Shown here: positions 1 to 5,063 of the stretch, piece after piece
Numbering within the stretch: the stretch's first letter is position 1
Layout of the letters: each line of letters opens with the position of its first letter
Source: Inquilinus sp.
Lineage (GTDB): Bacteria; Pseudomonadota; Alphaproteobacteria; DSM-16000; Inquilinaceae
Direction of reading: 5' to 3'
NCBI GenBank assembly: GCA_013003675.1
Contig: JABDIP010000119.1
Span: 1-5,063 of the forward strand
DNA length: 5,063 bases
The notes under the pieces: generated by a model
The model's input: only the letters and a program-made list of their open reading frames with translations
Databases searched by the model: none
What the model was told of the DNA's origin: nothing
Translations under genes and position numbers: made by a program

Positions 1-175
1 CGACAACGGTATTCGGCCGTAGCGGGTCGGTCTTGCCGCCGATGCTGTCGGCCAGGGTCGCCACGCGGGCACCTCGCAATCCATCCGGGAACGTGCCCGG
101 CAGTTTGGCATGCCGCCGCCTGTCGACAAGGCCGGCGCACGCGAAAGTGACGGCGGGCGAGCGGACGGGCGTCAC
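1..175 (-). CDS. N-terminal part of an unrecognised leftward protein (truncated by window edge)
   Basis: An open frame on the minus strand runs from a stop at 184-182 off the left edge; the first start in it is GTG at 175. About 58 residues are visible, including the segments HAKLPGTFPDGLRG and ADSIGGKTDPLRPNTVV, which read like genuine protein. By hand count, GC at codon positions 1/2/3 is roughly 72/62/82 percent, the order expected for coding DNA. The competing plus-strand frame (3-185) gives 62/72/82, which is less typical. The first 20 or so residues are Arg/Pro/Val-rich and may not be translated; a TTG at 79 is a possible internal start. Only a weak TTAGG precedes the GTG. I do not recognise a family. 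If real, it is divergent from the exported-protein gene at 279, and 176-278 would hold both promoters. Confidence 0.35.
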   Translation of the reverse strand, partial: MTPVRSPAVTFACAGLVDRRRHAKLPGTFPDGLRGARVATLADSIGGKTDPLRPNTVV

Positions 176-265
176 GGGCGCCTAACGAGACGGTGATTTG
201 CCTTTGAGGACCGGTCCGGTGGAAATTCGCCGCATTCCCGACGCCGGCAACGGCGCCCGTGACCG

Positions 266-274
266 TAAGGAGAG
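266..274 (+). promoter_or_regulatory. Ribosome binding site for the exported protein
   Basis: TAAGGAGAG contains AAGGAG (267-272), 6 bases before ATG 279. This strong site decides the start at 279 against the longer open frame from TTG 198, whose extra 27 residues would also precede and spoil the signal peptide. Confidence 0.75.
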
Positions 275-278
275 TGGC

Positions 279-773
279 ATGTTGTCCCGACTGCAGATTG
301 GCCGCCGCGCGCTCACCCTGGCCGCCTCGGCCCTCGCCGTCCTCGCCCTCGCCCCGGGCGCCGGCGCCCAGCAGGGCCACGTCGTCGAGCTGACCCAGGT
401 CGCCTGCCAGTTCATCGAATCCGAGGACGGCGTCGATCATGGTTTCGTGACGACGCGCAAGGCCGATTGCGACCGGATCAATGCCGAGAGCGGTGCCCAG
501 CGGGTCGCGACCGCCGAGGTGCTGCGGCTGTCGCCCGGCCGCTATACCTTCCGCGTCGCCAACAAGGACGTGCCCTACGAGCTTGGATTCTGGGTGCGGG
601 AAAAGGATTACGACTGGCGCAACCCGATCCATCACGCGACCAAAACCAGCGTGTCCGGCGGCGGGCTGACGGTCGGCACGGTCAAGGACTACGTGGTCGA
701 TCTCGAGCCCGGCGAGTACCTCTACTCCTGCCCGCTCAACACCACGCCCGACTACCGGCTGATCGTCGAATAA
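279..773 (+). CDS. Exported small protein with degenerate cupredoxin-like domain
   Basis: This is a 164-residue protein of unknown function, probably periplasmic. Residues 1-30 look like a signal peptide: a basic start with an Arg pair at 9-10 (GRRALTL, loosely Tat-like), an Ala/Leu-rich core, and a likely cut after AGA at 28-30, before QQ. The mature part has Cys43 and Cys64, then a beta-rich C-terminal half. There, TVKDYVVDLEPGEYLYSCPL (136-153) resembles the last strands of cupredoxins leading to the copper-ligand Cys, here Cys151. The usual His and Met after that Cys are missing (CPLNTTPDYRLIVE ends the protein), so a classical type 1 copper site looks incomplete; His118-His119 could supply a ligand. 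The frame is open from TTG 198, but ATG 279 is chosen because AAGGAG lies 6 bases upstream and the signal peptide starts there. It is 127 bases from the next gene, with no clear functional link to the sugar operon. The coding call is firm; the fold is inferred. Confidence 0.85.
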   Translation: MLSRLQIGRRALTLAASALAVLALAPGAGAQQGHVVELTQVACQFIESEDGVDHGFVTTRKADCDRINAESGAQRVATAEVLRLSPGRYTFRVANKDVPYELGFWVREKDYDWRNPIHHATKTSVSGGGLTVGTVKDYVVDLEPGEYLYSCPLNTTPDYRLIVE

Positions 774-900
774 GACAGCCTGCGGCCGCCCGGACCGGCA
801 CCGGTGATCCAGATCAAGGGCGGGAATCCGGCAGGCCCTAAGGTTGATCGCATGGCGGCGGCGGGCGTCGCGCCGATACGGCGAACCGGGAGGGCGAAGG
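774..900 (+). other. Intergenic region upstream of the trehalose operon
   Basis: These 127 bases separate the exported-protein gene from the operon and are the likeliest place for the operon promoter. No convincing -35/-10 pair is visible. It contains the inverted repeat ACCGG-CA-CCGGT (794-805), which has no T-run after it and so is not a standard terminator, and the ribosome binding site at 888-893. Confidence 0.4.
888..893 (+). promoter_or_regulatory. Ribosome binding site for the HAD gene
   Basis: GGGAGG sits 7 bases before ATG 901. It decides the start at 901 against TTG 844 in the same frame. Confidence 0.7.
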
Positions 901-1662
901 ATGCGGGCGCAGCGCAGGGCAACGCGCCTGGCTGGCATCGAGATCGACGCGCTGATCCTCGACCTCGACGGCGTCATTACCCGCACCGCGCGGGTCCACG
1001 CCGCTGCCTGGAAACGCCTGTTCGACGATTATCTGCGGCAGCGCGCCACGCGCGACGGCACGCCGTTCAGCCCCTTCGACGCCGGCCGTGAATATGCCGA
1101 GCACGTCGACGGCAAGCCCCGCTATGACGGAGTGCGCGATTTCCTCGCCTCGCGCGGGATCGAGTTGCCGCTCGGAACGCCCGATGATCCGCCGGAGGCC
1201 GAGACGGTCGCCGGCCTCGGCAACCGCAAGAACATCCTGTTCGTCGAGGCGTTGGAGAGCCATGGGGCAGAGGTTTTCGAGGGCAGCGTCCGGCTGATCC
1301 GCTCGATGCGCGCGGCCGGACTCGGCCTTGCCGTCGTTTCCGCCTCGCGCAACTGCCAACTGGTTCTGCGCCGGACTGGGCTGCTGGATTTGTTCGACGT
1401 TGTCGTGGACGGCCTCTATGCCGCCGAACATGATCTGCCCGGCAAGCCGGCCCCAGACACCTTCCTCTGCGCGGCGCGGTCGCTCGGCGTCCCGCCGGAG
1501 CGCGCGGCGGTGGTCGAGGATGCCCTTGCCGGCGTGGCGGCCGGCCGTGCCGGCGGTTTCGGACTGGTGATCGGCGTCGATCGCGGCGCCGGCCGCGACC
1601 GGCTGAGCAAGGCGGGCGCGGACATCGTGGTCGGCGATTTGGCGGAGGTCTCGATTGGCTGA
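901..1662 (+). CDS. Beta-phosphoglucomutase-like HAD phosphatase
   Basis: This 253-residue cytosolic HAD-superfamily enzyme probably interconverts beta-glucose-1-phosphate and glucose-6-phosphate. Motif I is DLDGVITRTA (21-30), with nucleophile Asp21 and general acid/base Asp23. Motif II is Ser147 in VVSASRN, the motif III lysine is Lys182 in GKPAPD, and the motif IV acidic pair is Glu206-Asp207 in EDALAGV. The cap inserted after motif I contains VDGKPRYDGV (69-78) and GLGNRKN (105-111). These are typical of the beta-phosphoglucomutase branch, especially the version found beside or fused to GH65 enzymes in actinobacteria. ATG 901 is chosen because GGGAGG ends 7 bases upstream; the frame is open back to TTG 844, which has no such site and adds only an Arg-rich leader. 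The end overlaps the next start by 8 bases. Pairing with a GH65 phosphorylase, which releases beta-glucose-1-phosphate, supports a mutase role over a plain phosphatase. The symbol pgmB would fit but is not proven. Confidence 0.9.
   Translation: MRAQRRATRLAGIEIDALILDLDGVITRTARVHAAAWKRLFDDYLRQRATRDGTPFSPFDAGREYAEHVDGKPRYDGVRDFLASRGIELPLGTPDDPPEAETVAGLGNRKNILFVEALESHGAEVFEGSVRLIRSMRAAGLGLAVVSASRNCQLVLRRTGLLDLFDVVVDGLYAAEHDLPGKPAPDTFLCAARSLGVPPERAAVVEDALAGVAAGRAGGFGLVIGVDRGAGRDRLSKAGADIVVGDLAEVSIG
1644..1648 (+). promoter_or_regulatory. Ribosome binding site for otsB, inside the HAD gene
   Basis: GGAGG lies within the last codons of the HAD gene, 6 bases before TTG 1655. It supports the rare TTG start and the 8-base gene overlap. 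Confidence 0.7.
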
Positions 1663-2500
1663 CAACGACCCAGCGGAGACCCGGCTTGTTGCCGACCTAC
1701 CCTCCGCCCTCGACACCTTCGACAGCTTCGCGGATCGGCTGGATGGCCGCATTCCGGCGGTGTTCCTCGACTATGACGGCACGCTGACACCGATCGTTGC
1801 GCGCCCGGATCTGGCGATCCTCAGCGACGAAGCCCGTTCCGTCGTCTCCCGCCTGGCGTCCTGCGTGCCGGTGGCGGTGATCAGCGGCCGCGACCGCCCC
1901 GATGTCGAACGTCTGGTCGGCATCGACAACCTCGTCTTCGCCGGCAGCCATGGTTTCGATATTCGGGCACCCGGCGGCCGGCACCTGGAGCACGGCGTCG
2001 GCGGCGAGTTCGGCCCGGCGCTCGATCGCGCCGAAGCCCGCCTGCGGGCACTGCTGGGGGCCATCGGCGGCGCCCTGGTGGAACGCAAGAAATACTCCAT
2101 CGCCGCCCATTATCGGCAGGTGGTCGAGGGCGACCTCGCGGCCTTCCGATCGGCGCTGGATACGGTGCTGGCAGAAGAGCCCACCTTGAAGCGGATGCGC
2201 GGCAAGAAGGTCGTCGAGATCGAGCCGAAGCTCGACTGGGACAAGGGCAAGGCCGTGCTGTGGCTGCTCGACGCCCTCGGCCTCGACAACGACGACCACG
2301 TCGCCGTCTTCCTCGGCGACGACGTCACCGACGAGGACGCCTTGTCCGCGTTGCGGATGCGCGGCCTGGGTATCGTCGTCGCCAATCCGCTGGAAGAGCC
2401 GGGCCGCACCACCGCCGCCGCCTTTCGGGTCGACGACCCGGCCCAGGCCGTGGCGTTTCTCGGCCGGCTGGCCGATCTCTATTCGGACAAAGAGAACTGA
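1655..2500 (+). CDS. otsB: Trehalose-6-phosphate phosphatase OtsB
   Basis: This 281-residue cytosolic HAD phosphatase would dephosphorylate trehalose-6-phosphate to trehalose, the last step of the OtsA-OtsB pathway. Motif I is FLDYDGTLTPI (37-47), with nucleophile Asp39 and acid Asp41. Motif II is Ser77 in ISGRD. The substrate-cap region includes GSHGFDI (97-103), ERKKYSIAAHYR (143-154) and VVEIEPKLDWDKGKA (186-200). The metal-binding motif is GDDVTDEDA (221-229). All catalytic residues expected for trehalose-phosphatases are present, and the length is normal for a single-domain OtsB. The start is TTG at 1655, inside the last codons of the HAD gene (8-base overlap). GGAGG lies 6 bases upstream, and no in-frame ATG occurs before Met181. 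This arrangement suggests translational coupling. The GH65 gene follows 11 bases after the stop. OtsA, which would supply the substrate, is not in the window. Family assignment is firm; activity is inferred from motifs. Confidence 0.95.
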   Translation: MADNDPAETRLVADLPSALDTFDSFADRLDGRIPAVFLDYDGTLTPIVARPDLAILSDEARSVVSRLASCVPVAVISGRDRPDVERLVGIDNLVFAGSHGFDIRAPGGRHLEHGVGGEFGPALDRAEARLRALLGAIGGALVERKKYSIAAHYRQVVEGDLAAFRSALDTVLAEEPTLKRMRGKKVVEIEPKLDWDKGKAVLWLLDALGLDNDDHVAVFLGDDVTDEDALSALRMRGLGIVVANPLEEPGRTTAAAFRVDDPAQAVAFLGRLADLYSDKEN

Positions 2501-2501
2501 C

Positions 2502-2507
2502 GGGAGG
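2502..2507 (+). promoter_or_regulatory. Ribosome binding site for the GH65 gene
   Basis: GGGAGG lies in the 11-base gap after the otsB stop, 4 bases before ATG 2512. It fixes the start, although the GH65 frame stays open far back into otsB. Confidence 0.7.
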
Positions 2508-2511
2508 GGCG

Positions 2512-4926
2512 ATGTCGGACTGGACGCTCGCCTATGACGGTTTCGAGTCGGAGCAGCAGGCGCTGCGCGAGGCCCTGTGCGCACTCGGCAACGGCTATTT
2601 CTGCACCCGTGGTGCGCTGCCCTGGGCCAATGCCGACGACGTACACTACCCCGGCACCTATCTCGCCGGCGGCTACAACCGGCTGACCACGACGATCGCC
2701 GGGCGCGGCATCGAGAACGAGGATCTGGTCAACCTGCCCAACTGGCTGGGCCTCAGCTTCCGACCCGATCGCGAGGATTGGTTCAATCTGCGCGCCGCGG
2801 AGTTGCTCGACTACCGCCAGGAACTCGACCTCCGGGAGGGCGTGCTGACGATCGCGATGAAGGTCCGCGACCGCAAGGACCGGACCACCGGACTCAGGCT
2901 GCGGCGGATCGTCAGCATGGCGTCGCCGCATCTGGCCGCCCAGGAACTGATCCTCACGCCGGAGAACTGGTCGGGTCCGCTGGAGATCGGTTCGAGGCTC
3001 GACGGCCGGGTCATCAACGCCGGCGTCAAGCGCTACCGGGAACTGAATTCGTCGCATCTGAGCCCACTGGAGGCGACGGACTTCGCCGGCCCCGACGGCC
3101 GGCGGCTGCTCGCCCTGGTCGTCGAGACCGTCCAGTCGCGCCTGCGCATCGGCCTCGCGGCGCGCACCACGGTGGCCGACGGCGGTCCGGCCGACGCGGC
3201 CGATACCGAAACCGAGGCCGCCGATGGGCTGATCAACCAGATCATCCGCGTCGACGCGCGCGAGGGGCAGCCGGTTGCGGTCGAGAAGACCGTCGCGCTC
3301 TATACCTCGCGCGACACGGCGATCTCCGAACCGGGGCTGGCGGCGCGCGAGGCGGTCGCCGCCGCCGCCGGCTTCGCCACCCTGGCCCGCGACCACCAGC
3401 GCGCCTGGCGCCGGCTGTGGGCCCGCTGCGACATCCAGCTCACCGACGGCGACAGCCATGTCCAGCGCATCCTGCGGCTGCACATCTTCCATCTGCTGCA
3501 GACTCTGTCGCCGAACAGTATCGACCTCGATATCGGCGTTCCGGCCCGCGGCTGGCACGGCGAGGCCTATCGCGGGCATGTGTTCTGGGACGAGCTGTTC
3601 GTGCTGCCGTTCGTCAATCTGCGCCTGCCGGCCCTTGGCCGGGCCATGCTGCGCTATCGCTTCAACCGCCTGCCGAAGGCACGGGAACTGGCGCGGGCAG
3701 CTGGGTTCGCCGGCGCCATGTTTCCCTGGCAGAGCGGCAGCGACGGCCGCGAGGAGGCGCAGATCGTCCACCTCAACCCGCGCTCCGGGCGCTGGCTGCC
3801 CGACAACAGCTCCCTGCAGCGGCACGCCAATCTGGCGATTGCCTTCAATACCTGGAACTATTTCCAGGCGACCGGCGACACCGGCTTCCTGGAAGTCTAC
3901 GGCGCCGAGATGATCGTCGAGATCGCCCGCCTGTTCGCCGCCCTGTCCGATCACGACGCCCGCCGCGACCGCTACCTGATCCGCCGGGTGATGGGGCCGG
4001 ACGAGTATCACGACGCCTATCCCGACTCCGAAGAGGCGGGGATCGACAACAACGCCTACACCAACGTGATGGCGGCCTGGCTGATGGCGACGGCGTTAGG
4101 CGCGCTCGACGCGCTGGACGACCAGCACCGTCGCGAATTGATGGCAAAGCTCGACATCTCCGAGCGGGAGACCGAGCAATGGGAGGAGATGAGCCGCAAG
4201 ATGTTCGTCCCCTTCCACGACGACGGCATCATCAGCCAGTTCGAGGGCTATGAGCGGTTGGAGGAGTTCCGTTGGGATGCCTATCGGGAGAAATACGGCG
4301 ACATCCAACGGCTCGACCGCATCCTCGAGGCCGAGGGCGACACCACCAACCGCTACAAGCTGTCGAAACAGGCCGACGTGCTGATGCTCTTCTACCTGTT
4401 CTCGCTGCCGGAACTGGCCGGCATCCTCGACCGGCTCGGCTACGAATTCTCCGAGGCGCGCTGGCAGGCCAATCTCGACTATTACCTCGCCCGCACCTGC
4501 CACGGCTCGACCTTGAGCTACATCGTCCATTCCTGGGTGCTGGCGAGAACCCGGCCGATCGATTCATGGGAGGTGTTCCGCAAGGCGCTGGACAGCGACG
4601 TCGCCGACGTCCAGGGCGGTACGACGCCGGAGGGGATCCACCTCGGCGCCATGGCCGGCACCGTCGATCTGGTCCAGCGCTGCCTGACCGGCCTGACCAT
4701 TCACGGCGGCGCGCTGCATTTCAATCCGGTGCTGCCCGAAGCGTTGCGGCAGGTGGCGCTGAAAATCCGCTATCACCGCAACTGGATGAACATCACCGTG
4801 ACCCAAGACCAGCTCTCGATCGCGGTCGACGCCGGCTGGGCCGAACCGGCCCCGGTGCGGGTCCGCGGCAAGGCGCACCTGCTCAGCCCGGGAAAGTCCT
4901 ATGACTTTCCACTCAATCCGCAATAG
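2512..4926 (+). CDS. GH65 glycoside phosphorylase (trehalose/maltose/kojibiose type)
   Basis: This 804-residue cytosolic family GH65 enzyme would split an alpha-glucoside with phosphate, giving beta-glucose-1-phosphate with inversion. Residues 1 to about 280 form the N-terminal beta-sandwich (early motif ALGNGYFCTRGA, 24-35). A linker follows, then an (alpha/alpha)6 barrel from about 310 to 735 and a small C-terminal beta domain. In the barrel, RGHVFWDELFVLPF (354-367) lines the glucose subsite, FPWQSGSDGREE (404-415) belongs to the acceptor-side loops, and GPDEYHD (495-501) carries the predicted general acid Glu498. KQADVLM (619-625) and CHGSTLSY (663-670) match the conserved phosphorylase region near the phosphate site, so hydrolysis is less likely. 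ATG 2512 follows GGGAGG (2502-2507) by 4 bases; the frame is open back into otsB, but that part is a shadow. Trehalose is the favoured substrate given otsB and the beta-phosphoglucomutase. Maltose, kojibiose or trehalose-6-phosphate cannot be excluded. An Ala/Asp-rich stretch (222-239) looks like a loop insertion. Confidence 0.93.
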   Translation: MSDWTLAYDGFESEQQALREALCALGNGYFCTRGALPWANADDVHYPGTYLAGGYNRLTTTIAGRGIENEDLVNLPNWLGLSFRPDREDWFNLRAAELLDYRQELDLREGVLTIAMKVRDRKDRTTGLRLRRIVSMASPHLAAQELILTPENWSGPLEIGSRLDGRVINAGVKRYRELNSSHLSPLEATDFAGPDGRRLLALVVETVQSRLRIGLAARTTVADGGPADAADTETEAADGLINQIIRVDAREGQPVAVEKTVALYTSRDTAISEPGLAAREAVAAAAGFATLARDHQRAWRRLWARCDIQLTDGDSHVQRILRLHIFHLLQTLSPNSIDLDIGVPARGWHGEAYRGHVFWDELFVLPFVNLRLPALGRAMLRYRFNRLPKARELARAAGFAGAMFPWQSGSDGREEAQIVHLNPRSGRWLPDNSSLQRHANLAIAFNTWNYFQATGDTGFLEVYGAEMIVEIARLFAALSDHDARRDRYLIRRVMGPDEYHDAYPDSEEAGIDNNAYTNVMAAWLMATALGALDALDDQHRRELMAKLDISERETEQWEEMSRKMFVPFHDDGIISQFEGYERLEEFRWDAYREKYGDIQRLDRILEAEGDTTNRYKLSKQADVLMLFYLFSLPELAGILDRLGYEFSEARWQANLDYYLARTCHGSTLSYIVHSWVLARTRPIDSWEVFRKALDSDVADVQGGTTPEGIHLGAMAGTVDLVQRCLTGLTIHGGALHFNPVLPEALRQVALKIRYHRNWMNITVTQDQLSIAVDAGWAEPAPVRVRGKAHLLSPGKSYDFPLNPQ

Positions 4927-4970
4927 AACGGGCGGCAGCGAAGAACAACGCGCGCGAGGACGCCCGATCC

Positions 4971-5063
4971 ATGTTCACCACCCGGCCGGAGATCACCGGC
5001 ACCTTCGGCGTCGTCTCGACGACCCATTGGCTGGCCAGCGCCGTCGGCATGGCGATTCTGGAG
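4971..5063 (+). CDS. Gamma-glutamyltransferase-like protein, N-terminus only
   Basis: Only 31 residues are visible before the window ends. The opening MFTTRPEITGTFGVVSTTHW followed by LASAVGMAILE matches the start of a gamma-glutamyltransferase (gamma-glutamyltranspeptidase, Ntn-hydrolase) branch, in which a THWLAS segment and an A-x-GMA-x-LE helix precede the GGNAFDA motif. That motif would fall just past the edge. Such enzymes transfer or hydrolyse gamma-glutamyl groups, for example from glutathione. No signal peptide is seen here, so this branch may be cytosolic. ATG 4971 is preceded by GAGGA (4956-4960) at a rather long 10-base spacing. The 44-base gap after the GH65 stop, on the same strand and with no clear terminator, allows read-through from the operon, but no metabolic link to trehalose is evident. 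The catalytic Thr and autoprocessing site lie outside the window, so activity cannot be judged. Confidence 0.75.
   Translation, partial: MFTTRPEITGTFGVVSTTHWLASAVGMAILE

Noticed and set aside
3..185. Plus-strand open frame ending in TAA at 183-185, as the end of an upstream gene
   Set aside because: Its GC is higher at codon position 2 than at position 1, which is atypical for coding DNA; the minus-strand frame over the same bases is better.
794..805. ACCGG-CA-CCGGT as a terminator of the exported-protein gene
   Set aside because: The usable stem is about 4-5 base pairs with a very small loop and no T-run; it is kept only as a possible regulatory repeat.
2260..2511. N-terminal extension of the GH65 frame back into otsB, which could suggest an OtsB-GH65 fusion
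   Set aside because: The extension is in a different frame from otsB, is Arg/Pro-rich, and is bypassed by a strong ribosome binding site before ATG 2512. The proteins are separate here.
838..2584. Two minus-strand open frames of about 300 residues (838-1752 and 1697-2584) opposite the HAD and otsB genes
   Set aside because: The sense frames carry full HAD catalytic motifs; the antisense frames match no family I know and are expected by chance in GC-rich DNA.
2479..4011. 510-residue open frame on the minus strand, opposite the GH65 gene
   Set aside because: It is a shadow of the GH65 coding frame produced by high third-position GC. Its translation is low in recognisable motifs, and the sense strand has complete GH65 motifs and a ribosome binding site.
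4929..4966. CGGGCG and CGCCCG as a hairpin terminator after the GH65 gene
   Set aside because: The stem is only 6 base pairs with a 26-base loop and no T-run follows, so it is not a credible intrinsic terminator.

Overview
The window is GC-rich and densely coding, with strong GC bias at third codon positions, good Shine-Dalgarno sites, and a few GTG/TTG starts. This suggests a high-GC proteobacterium, most likely an alphaproteobacterium, but no rRNA or marker gene is present to confirm that. No tRNA, rRNA, CRISPR, insertion sequence or phage signature was seen.

Layout: (1) Bases 1-175 probably hold the 5' end of an unrecognised leftward gene that runs off the window. (2) Bases 279-773 encode a small exported protein with a cupredoxin-like C-terminal part. 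(3) Bases 901-4926 are a tight three-gene rightward operon: a beta-phosphoglucomutase-like HAD phosphatase, a trehalose-6-phosphate phosphatase (OtsB), and a family GH65 glycoside phosphorylase. The first two genes overlap by 8 bases and the last two are 11 bases apart. (4) From 4971 to the window end is the N-terminus of a gamma-glutamyltransferase-like protein, 44 bases after the GH65 stop.

How the operon could work: OtsB makes trehalose from trehalose-6-phosphate. A GH65 phosphorylase splits an alpha-glucoside such as trehalose with phosphate, giving beta-glucose-1-phosphate. The beta-phosphoglucomutase then isomerises that product to glucose-6-phosphate. Trehalose synthesis and recovery are thus placed under one promoter. 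No otsA (trehalose-6-phosphate synthase) lies in the window. The gene order HAD - OtsB - GH65 and the summed length (253 + 281 + 804 = 1338 residues) match, from memory, the single three-domain protein OtsB1 (Rv2006, about 1327 residues) of Mycobacterium tuberculosis. This is the most interesting feature of the window. I see no convincing wholly new system.
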